Assembly (NCBI GenBank): GCA_023459215.1
Contig: JAEWVF010000027.1
Location: 1-49,225, forward strand
DNA: 49,225 bases
Reading direction: 5' to 3'
Source of the DNA: Chloroflexota bacterium
GTDB lineage: Bacteria; Chloroflexota; Anaerolineae; Anaerolineales; Villigracilaceae
Positions 18,110 through 27,773 of this stretch are shown in pieces. The stretch's first letter is position 1. Each line of letters starts with the position of its first letter. The position numbers and the translations under genes are program-made. The notes beneath the pieces are model-generated. The model made no database searches. It saw only the letters and a program-made list of their open reading frames with translations, and was not told where the DNA came from.

Positions 18110-18124
18110 ATCGTTTACAACACG

Positions 18125-19288
18125 CTATCCATTTTCCGAAGCCAACACCTTGCCAATTGCCTCGACCACCCGGTCGAGTTGTTCGTAAGTAATGACCAGC
18201 GGCGGCAGCAAGCGGATGGTGGTCAGTCCGGCGTTGAGGGCCAGGATTTTCTTGTCTTGCAGGGCGCGGATGTACGGCATGACTTTTTGCTTCAATTCAA
18301 TCCCGACCATCAGTCCCAGTCCCCGCACTTCGCGGATCAGGGGCGCATCGAGTTCGCGTAGTTTCTTCATTAAATATTCGCCCTTGGCGGCGGCCTGACC
18401 GGGCAGGTCTTCCTCCTCCATGGCAGTCAGCGCAGCAACAGCGGCGGCGCACGAGAGCGGATTTCCGCCAAAGGTCGAGCCGTGCGCGCCGGGAGCCAGG
18501 TTTTGGACCGTCGGCGCAAGCAACACCGCCCCCATCGGCACCCCGCCCGCCAGCGACTTCGCGCAGCATAACATGTCGGGTTGCACCCCGGTATGTTGAA
18601 CGGCGAACAGCTTGCCGGTGCGTCCGAATCCGCTCTGGACTTCATCCACGATCAGCAAAGCGCCCTTTTCGTCACAAATCCGGCGCGCAGCCTGCATGTA
18701 GGCCACATCCGCCGGGTAAACGCCGCCCTCGCCCTGGACAACTTCGACCAGGAAAGCAGCGGTTTCCTCGGTGATGGCCTTTTCGAGGGCTTCGATGTTG
18801 TTGAACGGGACGTGGCTGAAGCCCGGCACGAGCGGCTCGAAGCCTTCGCGGTATTTTTTGTTGTGGGTGGCCGAGAGAGCGCCCAGGGTGCGACCGTGGA
18901 AGCCGCGCATGGCGGCCACGATCTGGCTGCGCCCGGTGGAAAGCCGCGCAAATTTGATGGCGGCTTCGTTCGACTCGGTGCCGGAATTGCAGAAGAAGAC
19001 CCGGTCGAGGCCCGGCACGAGGCTGCCCATTTTGTCCATCAGGGCGGCGCGCTGGTCGTTGTAGAAGGTCTCGAACAGGGTGATCAGCTTGGTGGCCTGG
19101 TCGGCGATAGCGGCGGCGACTTTGGGGTGGGCGTGGCCAAGGTTGGCGACTCCGTGCCCGGAGTTGCAGTCGATATATTCAACGCCATCGATGTCAAAGA
19201 GCGAGGCTCCCTGTCCGCGGACAAAGATGATCGGTTGTTTGCCGTACAGGCCGGAGGTGTGTTTGGATTCGGTGGCGATAATGTTCAT
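18125..19288 (-). CDS. lysJ: LysW-aminoadipate/glutamate semialdehyde aminotransferase
   Basis: A class III PLP aminotransferase that converts the carrier-bound semialdehyde to the carrier-bound lysine or ornithine. The ATG at 19288 has AGGAG upstream and gives 387 residues; the longer frame runs into the upstream repeat. The PLP lysine is Lys244 in CCAKSLAGG, with Asp215 in IVDEVQSGFGR. Related ArgD enzymes act on acetylornithine, but the neighbourhood of LysW, LysY and LysZ makes LysJ the better name. One copy must serve both pathways if both run. Confidence 0.88.
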   Translation of the reverse strand: MNIIATESKHTSGLYGKQPIIFVRGQGASLFDIDGVEYIDCNSGHGVANLGHAHPKVAAAIADQATKLITLFETFYNDQRAALMDKMGSLVPGLDRVFFCNSGTESNEAAIKFARLSTGRSQIVAAMRGFHGRTLGALSATHNKKYREGFEPLVPGFSHVPFNNIEALEKAITEETAAFLVEVVQGEGGVYPADVAYMQAARRICDEKGALLIVDEVQSGFGRTGKLFAVQHTGVQPDMLCCAKSLAGGVPMGAVLLAPTVQNLAPGAHGSTFGGNPLSCAAAVAALTAMEEEDLPGQAAAKGEYLMKKLRELDAPLIREVRGLGLMVGIELKQKVMPYIRALQDKKILALNAGLTTIRLLPPLVITYEQLDRVVEAIGKVLASENG

Positions 19289-19299
19289 GAAAACTCCTA

Positions 19300-19470
19300 A
19301 AATAACAAGCCCTGAGCGGAGGGTTGAGTAAGGTTGAGCGGCGAAGCCAGCGAAACCTGTATCGAGACCCACAGTCGAAGGGCGGCTTAACTGGCAAACT
19401 ATTGTTTCCTAATGAAACCGTCCTTCGACTACGGACTTCGCTGTCGCTTCGTCCTCCGCTCAGGACGTGA
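19300..19470. repeat. Large composite intergenic palindrome between lysZ and lysJ
   Basis: AAGCCCTGAGCGGAGGG and AGTCGAAGGGCGG on one side are mirrored by CGTCCTTCGACT and CCTCCGCTCAGGACG on the other. A GTATCGAGACC word, belonging to another repeat family (see 20308 and 31605), is inserted in it. The same CTGAGCGGAGG family occurs at 22552-22633. Confidence 0.75.
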
Positions 19471-19474
19471 TGTA

Positions 19475-20290
19475 TTACTCCATCACCGTTCCATTCCCAG
19501 AGAGCGCATTCGAGATGGGATTCTCCACCCGACCATCGGCGATGATGATACGTTTGACGCCACCCTGCAGGGCTTCCTGCGCGCCGAGGACTTTCTTCTT
19601 CATGCGGCCCTCGGCAAACTGGATGGCTTCGTCCAGTTTGGCCTGCGGGATGGACTTGATCAGGGTGCTTTCATCGGGGAATTTGCGCATCAAGCCGGGG
19701 ACAGCCGTCAGCAGCAGCAGGTTTTCGGCCTGGAGCGCGCCCGCCACCATCGCGGCGGCGCGGTCGGCATCGACATTGAGGGCTTCGCCGTTCTGGCTGC
19801 AAGCCACCGGGGCAACGACCGGCAGGTAGCCGGCATCCAGCAGCAGGTGGAGCAGCCCGGCATTAACCGATTCGATCTTGCCGGTGTAATCGTCGCGGAT
19901 GATCTTGCGCTTGCCATTCTCGATCGACTGGATCGATTCCTTGCGGTTGGCGAGCAGCAGCCTGCCATCCAGGCCGCTTAGACCGAGGGCGTTGACTCCC
20001 AGTTTTTGCAGTTGTTCGACCAGCAGGGTATTAACCTTGCCGTTGACTGCCATGCAAAAGACTTCGAGCGTCCCGCGGTCGGTGTAGCGCGAGGTGTAGC
20101 CCGAAGGGGATGTGATGAAATGGGGCGGCGTGCCGAGCGCTTCGCCGAGGGCATTCGCCTCCGCCGAACCGCCATGCACCAGCACCAGGCGCTGGCCTTC
20201 AGCGAGCAGTTTGGCGGCATCCTGGCAAATGGCGGAAAAATCCACGCCCTCGGTGCCGCCGAGTTTGACAACAGTTATGGATGAGTTCAT
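19475..20290 (-). CDS. lysZ: LysW-aminoadipate/glutamate kinase (ArgB-like)
   Basis: Phosphorylates the side-chain carboxylate of LysW-bound aminoadipate or glutamate. The ATG at 20290 gives 271 residues and starts directly with VVKLGGTEG, the conserved kinase N-terminus; the open frame upstream of it lies in a repeat. An amino acid kinase fold is indicated by LVHGGSAEANAL, GLSGLDGRLL and NVDADRAAAMVAGAL. It resembles ArgB, but the LysW context supports LysZ. Only a weak ribosome binding site (AGGTT) is present. Confidence 0.88.
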   Translation of the reverse strand: MNSSITVVKLGGTEGVDFSAICQDAAKLLAEGQRLVLVHGGSAEANALGEALGTPPHFITSPSGYTSRYTDRGTLEVFCMAVNGKVNTLLVEQLQKLGVNALGLSGLDGRLLLANRKESIQSIENGKRKIIRDDYTGKIESVNAGLLHLLLDAGYLPVVAPVACSQNGEALNVDADRAAAMVAGALQAENLLLLTAVPGLMRKFPDESTLIKSIPQAKLDEAIQFAEGRMKKKVLGAQEALQGGVKRIIIADGRVENPISNALSGNGTVME

Positions 20291-20307
20291 AAGAAACCTA
20301 TTACTTT

Positions 20308-20435
20308 CAGATGGTCGAGTAGGCGGTGCTTTCTCGCCGTATCGAGACCATCTTTTATCTGGCAATAATATTGGTCTCGATACGGGCTGTCTCGACAAGC
20401 TCGACAACCGCGCCCTACTCGACCATCGTATTTAA
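20308..20435. repeat. Intergenic palindrome (GGTCTCGATACGG / TCGAGTA family), copy 1
   Basis: ATGGTCGAGTAGG near the left end pairs with CCTACTCGACCAT at the right. CGTATCGAGACCAT pairs with TTGGTCTCGATACGG inside. The same words make up the repeat at 31605-31677 and appear inside 19300-19470 and 44891-45017. Confidence 0.8.
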
Positions 20436-20437
20436 CA

Positions 20438-21472
20438 TTAAATGGGGTGCAGCCCCGGAAATTCCAGCCCAAGCGTTTCATCAAACCCGAACATCAGGTT
20501 CATGCACTGCACGGCTGTCCCGGCGGCGCCCTTCATCAGGTTGTCGATGGCGCAGATGGCGACCACATGCCCTGTCTCGAAATCGAGATCGAAGCTGATG
20601 TCGGCATAATTGGACCCGGCCAGGATTTTTGGCTCCGGCACACGGTAAACGCCGCGCTGCTCCTTGACCACGCGCACGAACGGATTGTCGTTCGCCAGGG
20701 CGCGGTAGGCCTTCCACAAATCCTTGTTGGCCACGCCCGGCTTGACAAAAGCGTGCGCCGTTGCCAGCGCACCGCGCACCAGATCGACCGAGGTCATCGT
20801 CAGGGTGACGTTGGGCAGGCCAAGTTCCTGAATCACTTCGGCGGTGTGGCGATGTCCAAAGGCCGAAAAAGTGCGGATAACGCCGCTACGCTCCGGGTGG
20901 TGCGAGCCGGGGTTGCCCTCCGCGCCGCCTTCCGAGGAGCCGACTTTGAGTTCGACAAAGATATTCTGCTGCGGGTCGATCAGGCCGGCCTTGACCAGCG
21001 GCAAAAGCGCCAGGTTGGTGGCGGTGGCGTTACAGCCCACGCCGCTGGCGTAGGTCGCGCTTTTGAGTTCATCACGATGGATTTCAGGCAGGCCATAGAC
21101 GAATTTCGTCAGCCACTCGGGGGCTTTGTGGGCTTCGCCGTACCACTTTTCGTAGGCCGCCGCGTCATTTAAGCGGAAATCTGCCGAAAGGTCAACGATT
21201 TTGCCCGCCAGCGCGGCGTACTTCTCGATTTCCTTCTGGGCCTGTCCGTGCGGCGTGGCCAAAAATAAGACATCCACCTCGCTGATTTCCTCGGGCGAGA
21301 CATACGTCAGCGAAGTCTGCTTGCGCAGGTTGGGGTGCGACTGGTAGAAATACTCGCCCATTTTGGCGCGCGAAGTTGCAAAAACAAGTTCCGTTTCTGG
21401 GTGGGCAGTCAGCAGGCGGATCAGTTCGCCGCCCGCGTAGCCCGACCCGCCGATAATTCCGGCTCGAATCAT
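20438..21472 (-). CDS. lysY: LysW-phosphate reductase (ArgC-like semialdehyde dehydrogenase)
   Basis: Reduces LysW-bound aminoadipyl or glutamyl phosphate to the semialdehyde with NADPH. It has 344 residues with the nucleotide-binding GIIGGSGYAGGEL (5-17) and the nucleophile Cys147 in GVGCNATATN; HHPERSG also fits the ArgC/LysY family. Its ATG overlaps the argX stop by four bases, so the two are translationally coupled. As with lysZ, the single copy is expected to serve both amino acids. Confidence 0.9.
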   Translation of the reverse strand: MIRAGIIGGSGYAGGELIRLLTAHPETELVFATSRAKMGEYFYQSHPNLRKQTSLTYVSPEEISEVDVLFLATPHGQAQKEIEKYAALAGKIVDLSADFRLNDAAAYEKWYGEAHKAPEWLTKFVYGLPEIHRDELKSATYASGVGCNATATNLALLPLVKAGLIDPQQNIFVELKVGSSEGGAEGNPGSHHPERSGVIRTFSAFGHRHTAEVIQELGLPNVTLTMTSVDLVRGALATAHAFVKPGVANKDLWKAYRALANDNPFVRVVKEQRGVYRVPEPKILAGSNYADISFDLDFETGHVVAICAIDNLMKGAAGTAVQCMNLMFGFDETLGLEFPGLHPI

Positions 21473-22341
21473 AGTACAGACACCTTTCCACGCGCCACAT
21501 CGGCGGTAAAGTCCACGATCATGCCGGGAATATCCACGCCGGTGGTTGGCATCAGCGAATGGAATTCCATCGTGTGGTTGATTTCATTGATCAGGTAGCC
21601 GCGGTCGGGATGCTCAAGCACATCCACCGCCAGCACCCCGCCGCCGACGGCCTGGGCCGCGCGCACGCACAACTCATCCAGTTCGGGCGTCAGCGGACAA
21701 ATCTCTCCCTCGCCGCCGCGGGCGGTGTTGGTGATCCAGTGTTCCGAGCGGCGGTAGATGGCCGTCACGGTGCGATCCCCGGCCACAAAAGCGCGGATGT
21801 CGCGACCCGGCTTGCGGATGTACTCCTGGATGTAATAAACCGAGTGCTGCACCGAGCCGAGCATATCCTTGTGTTCCAGCACGGCTTCGGCGGCATCGCG
21901 GTCGTTGATCTTGGCCAGCAACCGGCCCCACGAGCCGACCACCGGCTTGAGCACCACCGGGTAGCCCATGCGTTCGATGGTCTCGATGGCCGCTTCCGGC
22001 GAAAAGGCAATGTGCGTTTCCGGCTGGGGCAGCCCGGCGCTGGCCAGGGCCGCGCTCGTCGCCAGTTTGTCGCCGCAGGTCTCAGAGACGCGGGCCGTGT
22101 TGACGGTCGGGATGCCCCAGGCGTTCAAAATCCGCAGGGCGTTCAGGCCGGAGGTGTAACTGATGCTGCGCTCCAGGATGGCGTCATACTGCCGCCAGGG
22201 CGACGGATCCTCCAGGTTGAACTGTATCTTGCGGTCGTCGAGACGGTCGTAATCAATACCGCGCGATTCGAGGGCCGCGAAAATCCACTTTTCTTCGACC
22301 CGAACCCGCGAAAATAAGACGCCAATCCGCAAGCGTGTCAT
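21469..22341 (-). CDS. argX: LysW-glutamate ligase of the arginine pathway (RimK-like ATP-grasp)
   Basis: Joins an amino acid (glutamate by inference) to the C-terminal Glu of LysW with ATP. The 290-residue ATP-grasp protein has AACGD-type SETCGDKLATS, VLKPVVGSWGRLLAK, YIQEYIRKPGRDIRAF and INEINHTMEF. A second paralog, 32755-33597, lies in the lysine operon and resembles Thermus LysX more closely around the acceptor site (QASNCPLT and EFRNS; here EICPLT and EFHSL). This one sits directly behind lysW in the argG-argH operon, so it is named argX. It overlaps lysW by one base. Specificity was not tested. Confidence 0.78.
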   Translation of the reverse strand: MTRLRIGVLFSRVRVEEKWIFAALESRGIDYDRLDDRKIQFNLEDPSPWRQYDAILERSISYTSGLNALRILNAWGIPTVNTARVSETCGDKLATSAALASAGLPQPETHIAFSPEAAIETIERMGYPVVLKPVVGSWGRLLAKINDRDAAEAVLEHKDMLGSVQHSVYYIQEYIRKPGRDIRAFVAGDRTVTAIYRRSEHWITNTARGGEGEICPLTPELDELCVRAAQAVGGGVLAVDVLEHPDRGYLINEINHTMEFHSLMPTTGVDIPGMIVDFTADVARGKVSVL

Positions 22342-22508
22342 TATTCGCCCCAGTCTTCTTCTTCCATCGGGGCCAGTTCGAGCTTGGCCGGGTTGAGCGA
22401 GGTAATTTCAAGGTCCACGCCGCAATCGGGGCAAACGATGATTTCGTTGACTTCGGCATTCGCGGCCAGGGTAATCTCGGCTTCGCATTCAGGACAGGTG
22501 GTTTTCAT
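22341..22508 (-). CDS. lysW: Amino-group carrier protein LysW (55 aa)
   Basis: A small carrier that holds the amino group of glutamate or aminoadipate on its C-terminal Glu during arginine and lysine synthesis. Translation gives 55 residues with two zinc-binding pairs, CPEC (5-8) and CPDCG (26-30), and the hallmark acidic tail ending EEEDWGE. A good ribosome binding site, AAAAAGGAG, lies nine bases before the ATG. The stop TAA shares its last base region with the argX ATG. This single lysW must serve both ArgX and LysX if no other copy exists elsewhere. Confidence 0.96.
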   Translation of the reverse strand: MKTTCPECEAEITLAANAEVNEIIVCPDCGVDLEITSLNPAKLELAPMEEEDWGE

Positions 22509-22551
22509 GGGGTTTTCTCCTTTTTGGGTATTGGTTGTTGGTAATTGGTGA

Positions 22552-22633
22552 TTACAAGCCCTGAGCGGAGGGCATAGCCCGTAGTCGAAGGGCGATTTCG
22601 GAGTGAAATGTCCTTCGACTTTGCTCAGGACGT
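22552..22633. repeat. Intergenic palindrome (CTGAGCGGAGG / TTCGACT family)
   Basis: AAGCCCTGAGCGGAGGGC and TAGTCGAAGGGCG on the left are mirrored by TGTCCTTCGACT and GCTCAGGACG on the right. The right end overlaps the last codons of argH, so the repeat may have supplied the present argH stop. Confidence 0.75.
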
Positions 22634-23995
22634 CATTACTTCTTTCGCTTTTTCCATCTGGATTTTGACCGCTTCGGGCGCGGTGCCGCCAAGCGATTTG
22701 CGCCGGCTGACGCTTTTTTCTGCATCAAAAACGGAGCGCACGTCCGACCCGAAGCCGGGGTGCAGGGACTGATAGGTTTCCAACGGGAGAGCTTCGATAC
22801 TCGTCCCGGACTCGGCGGCGGCGGCGACGGCTTTTCCGGCGGCCTCGTGCGCTTCGCGGAACGGTACGCCCTTCCCGACCAGGTAATCGGCCAAATCGGT
22901 GGCGAGCATGGCCGGGTCGAGCGCGGCCCGCATCCGCTGCGGATTAACCGTCAGGGTGCGGATGGCGTTTGCCAGCACCGGCAGCAGCCCGGTCAGGGTG
23001 TCGAAGGCGGCGAAGACGGCCGGTTTGTCTTCCTGCAAGTCTTTGTCATAGGTCGAGGGCAGGCCCTTGAGGGTTGCCATCAGCCCGGTCAGCAGGCCGA
23101 GCAGGGTTCCGGCTTTGCCGCGCCCGAGTTCGAACATGTCGGGGTTTTTCTTCTGCGGCATCAGGCTCGATCCGGTGGCGTAGGCGTCGGAGAGTTCAAA
23201 GAAACCGAACTCAGCCGTGGTGAACAAGACCATGTTCTCGGAAAAGCGGCTCAGGTGGGTGCCGGTCAACGCGGCCACGAACAAAAACTCGGCGGCGAAA
23301 TCGCGGTCGGAAACGGCGTCCAGGCTGTTGGGGCTGGGGCTGAGGAAACCCAGCGCGGCCGAGAGCGCATCCCGGTCAATGTTGAAGGGCGTACCGGCCA
23401 GGGCGCCACAGCCAAGCGGCAGCACGGCAACCCGCTCCGTCAAATCCTGCAAGCGTTCCAGATCGCGCTGGAGCGCCCAGAAGTGCGAGAGCCACCAATG
23501 CGAGAGCAGGATCGGCTGGGCGCGCTGGAGGTGGGTGTAGCCAGGCATCAGGAGGCCGAAATCGGTTTCGGCGCGCTCGAGCAGGGCGCTTTGCAGGTCG
23601 CGGATGGCGGCGCGCAGGGCGGGGATGTGGTCGAGCAGCCACAGACGGAAATCGGTGGCAACCTGGTCGTTGCGGCTGCGTCCGGTGTGCAGTTTGCCGC
23701 CTGCCGCGCCGACCAACTCCTTCAGGCGGCGCTCGACGGCCGTATGGATGTCTTCGTCGGCTTCGTCGAAGGCGAAAGCGCCCTGGGCAAACTCATCCGC
23801 GATGCGCTGCAAACCGGAAACAATCAAATCGTGCTCCGCCTGCGACAACACCCCGGCCTTGAAAATGGCGCCGGCCCAGGCGATACTGCCGCGCACATCC
23901 TGCTCAGCCATGCGCTGATCGAAGGGCAGCGAGGCGTTCAGTTGCCAGGCTTGTGGGTCAAGTTTGCCGTGAAAACGGCCGCTCCAGAGTGACAT
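22625..23995 (-). CDS. argH: Argininosuccinate lyase
   Basis: Splits argininosuccinate into arginine and fumarate, the last step of arginine synthesis. The 456-residue protein carries the fumarase/lyase signature GSSLMPQKKNPD, the conserved LHTGRSRNDQVATD and GYTHLQRAQP. The length is normal. It is second in the operon behind argG; the intervening 112 bases are almost filled by a palindrome. It ends inside the next repeat, and the last ~10 residues (KAKEVMTS) may be repeat-derived. Confidence 0.96.
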   Translation of the reverse strand: MSLWSGRFHGKLDPQAWQLNASLPFDQRMAEQDVRGSIAWAGAIFKAGVLSQAEHDLIVSGLQRIADEFAQGAFAFDEADEDIHTAVERRLKELVGAAGGKLHTGRSRNDQVATDFRLWLLDHIPALRAAIRDLQSALLERAETDFGLLMPGYTHLQRAQPILLSHWWLSHFWALQRDLERLQDLTERVAVLPLGCGALAGTPFNIDRDALSAALGFLSPSPNSLDAVSDRDFAAEFLFVAALTGTHLSRFSENMVLFTTAEFGFFELSDAYATGSSLMPQKKNPDMFELGRGKAGTLLGLLTGLMATLKGLPSTYDKDLQEDKPAVFAAFDTLTGLLPVLANAIRTLTVNPQRMRAALDPAMLATDLADYLVGKGVPFREAHEAAGKAVAAAAESGTSIEALPLETYQSLHPGFGSDVRSVFDAEKSVSRRKSLGGTAPEAVKIQMEKAKEVMTS

Positions 23996-23997
23996 TG

Positions 23998-24103
23998 GGT
24001 TTTCCAGTTTCTCGGTTGTTCGGTTATCCAGTTAGGCGGTTATCCTGTTGTTCGGTTGAAGATGAACCGGAGAACTGGTCAACCGGATAACCGAACAACA
24101 AAT
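23998..24103. repeat. Intergenic palindrome (GGTTGTTCGGTTATCC family) between argG and argH
   Basis: CGGTTGTTCGGTTATCC on the left pairs with GGATAACCGAACAAC on the right. A second copy of the left word (TGTTGTTCGGTT) and CCGGAGAACTGG lie inside. It fills the space between the genes. Confidence 0.75.
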
Positions 24104-24107
24104 GAAT

Positions 24108-25370
<1,263 letters not shown>

Positions 25371-25401
25371 AAAATTTCTCCTGTGAGGCATAAAATGGCA
25401 C

Positions 25402-25433
25402 AAAAAAAGTCCTCCTTCGTGTGGAAGGAGGAC
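25402..25433 (-). terminator. Intrinsic terminator/attenuator upstream of argG (regions 3:4)
   Basis: On the minus strand GTCCTCCTTC pairs with GAAGGAGGAC around a five-base loop (10 bp, perfect) and is followed by seven T. It stands between the promoter and argG, so without antitermination argG would not be transcribed. Its left arm and loop can instead pair with a segment in the leader peptide gene. Confidence 0.93.
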
Positions 25434-25504
25434 CTGGGTTTCACAAAGTTTCTACTTGCTGTTATCCCAGCAAGCGCGAACCGCCCGACCTTCCACTCTG
25501 GAAG
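25421..25504 (-). promoter_or_regulatory. argG antiterminator and protector pairings (regions 1, 2, 3)
   Basis: Region 1 (CTTCCA, 25504-25499) pairs with region 2 (TGGAAG, 25495-25490) around a GAG loop. Region 2 (GTGGAAGG, 25496-25489) can instead pair perfectly over 8 bp with region 3 (CCTTCCAC, 25428-25421), the left arm and loop of the terminator. The two pairings exclude each other. Region 1 starts directly after the Arg-Arg codons 16-17 of the leader peptide. A ribosome stalled there would cover region 1, free region 2 and prevent termination, as in classical amino acid attenuators. Confidence 0.75.
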
Positions 25505-25560
25505 TAGGTACGACGAACGCGCAGGGTACGCTTGGACATGCGGATTGAAATCGTTTTCAT
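25462..25560 (-). CDS. Arginine-rich leader peptide of the argG operon (32 aa)
   Basis: A 32-residue reading frame from ATG 25560 to TAA 25462-25464, just behind the promoter. It has seven Arg (7, 11, 14, 16, 17, 24, 29), including a CGC-GTT-CGT-CGT cluster at codons 14-17. There is no ribosome binding site; the ATG lies about four bases after the predicted transcription start, so it would be translated as a leaderless mRNA. The stop precedes the attenuator stem by 28 bases. It probably has no function as a protein and acts as an arginine sensor through ribosome stalling. That role is inferred. Confidence 0.75.
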   Translation of the reverse strand: MKTISIRMSKRTLRVRRTYFQSGRSGGSRLLG

Positions 25561-25570
25561 AATTCGCGCG

Positions 25571-25599
25571 AGTATAGTCGCGCCAGGTTGTGTAGTCAA
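25571..25599 (-). promoter_or_regulatory. argG operon promoter (TTGACT-17-TATACT)
   Basis: On the minus strand a -35 box TTGACT (25594-25599) and a -10 box TATACT (25571-25576) are 17 bases apart. This is one of the best sigma70-type promoters in the window and predicts a start near 25564. Confidence 0.85.
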
Positions 25600-25637
25600 G
25601 GGCGGATTTTCGAGAACGGTACTATTTTACGAAATTT

Positions 25638-27740
25638 TTACGGAATCGGTTCCAGTTTGAACTGTACCATCTGTGCAAAGGGATTATTTGGATAATCCCG
25701 CCAAACTTGCCAATAGGTACGCACAGCAGAACCCTGGTCGCCAGATAACTCATAGGTTAGGCCAAGCAGGTAATAGAAATCCGGGCAATAACTTGGATAT
25801 TGCCAATCAAGAATGCCAGACTCTTCTCCTAAATCACATACAAAATCCGGCGATTCTTGAAGGCCAAGCAAGCCATTCCTGATCTCCAAAGGGTCTTCAC
25901 CCGCATAAAACATTTCTCTTAATTGATCAAAGTTTTGGCGAATTAAAACTGCGGGCGAAATTTGTTCTGGTGTGGTGTATTCGCCGATAACAGGTTTTCC
26001 TTGTGGAGATGTCTGATATGTGAACATCTTGTCAGGGCCAATTTGAAAGATGATTCCATTTGTAGCTGTAAACATTTTGATTGGTGGAACATAAGTAGCC
26101 ACAGTATCTACAAAATGCGCAACAAGTCCATCTGATGTTTGAGCAATAATCCAAAAACCAATTTCGTCCCGGTTAGAATGACGCACGGTGAACCAATATT
26201 CTGGAGAAGCGTTATGATCAAAATCCACAAGCATACTTGCTTTGATAGGTATGCCCAGGCTTTCTAATTTCTCAATAACAGATGAAAAATCTGTTATTGC
26301 CATTTTTTGAACGCTTTGCTCGATCGCAAAGTCAGCATTGCAGAGTGAAGTTGTGATGCACGCAATATAAAGATCATCAACCGTTTCATATTCTGCCAGA
26401 AAACGTTTTGCGGGAGTAATCCAGGAGCTTTGTGGAATGGTTGGATTATCGATAATATCGGTTAAATGTTCAATAGCTTTTTTTGAATCACCTATTAACG
26501 CGTATAAAACCCCCAGCCGAAAACGCAATTCATCCTGAGCATCAAACTCTGGAACAAAGTAATCATCCTTAACAGGCCAATACGGTTGGATATCTTCAAA
26601 AAGTGGAATTATCTCGTTTGGTTTGGCATCAAGATAAGAATTGTCTAGATATAGCTGATCGCAATATATCAAATTTTTGGCATCTTCTGAAGAAAATTTA
26701 AAATAGCTTCTTTCTAAATCAAACCAATACCCATTCCAGAAATATTCTTCCATCCGATAAATTGGACAGCCAGAAAGATAATTATTCTGAATTTGAATCA
26801 CCGCATGATTATTGCCAGGCTGAACCATTCCTTCACTCCAACCACCCCAGCGCAATTGGCTTCTCTGGTTTGGACCAAACGTCAACTGGCGAAGTGGTAC
26901 CTGAGATAAGTCAAAAACAGAAATTGTAGAAACACCACCGATAAAGTTGGCATCTCGTGCTAACAATATCAAAACCTCGGGAATACCATCGCCTGTCATA
27001 TCTTTTGTTTCAATTTTTCGAAAAAAATAATAAAAATCATCCATCATCGGATAGACTTGGAATCCTGTCGGGGACTCAAGCACCCACAAAACCAGACTGT
27101 TAACCTGTAAAACGTAACTCCCTATAAAACCTTGAATGGGCTCGAACTCTATTAGCGTTGCTGACACATCAGGCATATTGGTAGAAATCCACTCAGGCAG
27201 TTCCGCAACGGTTATTTCTTTGGAATTCAAACTGGTAGAGACCAAGCCGGCAAAATAACTGGAGGGTTTGCCTTGATCTGCAAAACCAGAACTTTGTATC
27301 AAATCGTTGCCCAACCACCAGCGCCAACTTTTTCCGCGCGGGGTATTGGGGAAACGCAATAAAGCCTCCTGCCCGGCCTGAGCAGCAAAATAAAATGCTC
27401 CGTAATAGCTGTAATCATGATATCCACGTTCTATATAAGAAAGCGTTTCAGGATAATTTTCCATCAACCGAAACAATGCTTCCGCTCGCTCTGGTGTCCA
27501 GCTTACCAGGCGATAATTTTCGGCTTCTGGCAAAGGAGTAACAGGAACTAGAGTCGGAACAGCCAGGGTTGGCACTTGGGTTGGGCGGGGCGTGGATTCA
27601 GCGGTTAATTCTAGAGTTGCAGTTGGCGTTAAGGTTGCCATAACTGTTGAAGTTATAGGTGGAATCGATGTGACCGGGCCACAGGAAACGAGCAAGAACA
27701 AGCACGATAAGCTGAATAGCGTTTGAAAATGTTTTTTCAT
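25638..27740 (-). CDS. Large predicted lipoprotein with TPR-like C-terminus (700 aa)
   Basis: The signal is MKKHFQTLFSLSCLFLLVSC (lipobox Cys20), followed by a Thr/Pro-rich linker typical of Chloroflexota surface proteins. Inside lie GDGIPEVLILL and VDFDHNASPEYWF, calcium-loop-like repeats. TPR-like helices are suggested by LGVLYALIGDSKKAIEHL and LLGLTYELSGDQGSAVRTYWQ. It is AT-rich against its neighbours. A fragment resembling its last 12 residues lies just upstream at 27774-27830. Its function is unknown; it is separated from the arg operon by the argG promoter and is probably independent of it. Confidence 0.8.
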   Translation of the reverse strand: MKKHFQTLFSLSCLFLLVSCGPVTSIPPITSTVMATLTPTATLELTAESTPRPTQVPTLAVPTLVPVTPLPEAENYRLVSWTPERAEALFRLMENYPETLSYIERGYHDYSYYGAFYFAAQAGQEALLRFPNTPRGKSWRWWLGNDLIQSSGFADQGKPSSYFAGLVSTSLNSKEITVAELPEWISTNMPDVSATLIEFEPIQGFIGSYVLQVNSLVLWVLESPTGFQVYPMMDDFYYFFRKIETKDMTGDGIPEVLILLARDANFIGGVSTISVFDLSQVPLRQLTFGPNQRSQLRWGGWSEGMVQPGNNHAVIQIQNNYLSGCPIYRMEEYFWNGYWFDLERSYFKFSSEDAKNLIYCDQLYLDNSYLDAKPNEIIPLFEDIQPYWPVKDDYFVPEFDAQDELRFRLGVLYALIGDSKKAIEHLTDIIDNPTIPQSSWITPAKRFLAEYETVDDLYIACITTSLCNADFAIEQSVQKMAITDFSSVIEKLESLGIPIKASMLVDFDHNASPEYWFTVRHSNRDEIGFWIIAQTSDGLVAHFVDTVATYVPPIKMFTATNGIIFQIGPDKMFTYQTSPQGKPVIGEYTTPEQISPAVLIRQNFDQLREMFYAGEDPLEIRNGLLGLQESPDFVCDLGEESGILDWQYPSYCPDFYYLLGLTYELSGDQGSAVRTYWQVWRDYPNNPFAQMVQFKLEPIP

Positions 27741-27773
27741 ACTCGAATTCCAAAAAACGTGATTTTGCAGTTA

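Noticed and set aside
25441..25560. Plus-strand frame over the argG leader region
   Set aside because: A longer frame exists on the other strand, but it runs through argG and its attenuator in antisense, without ribosome binding site or protein-like composition.
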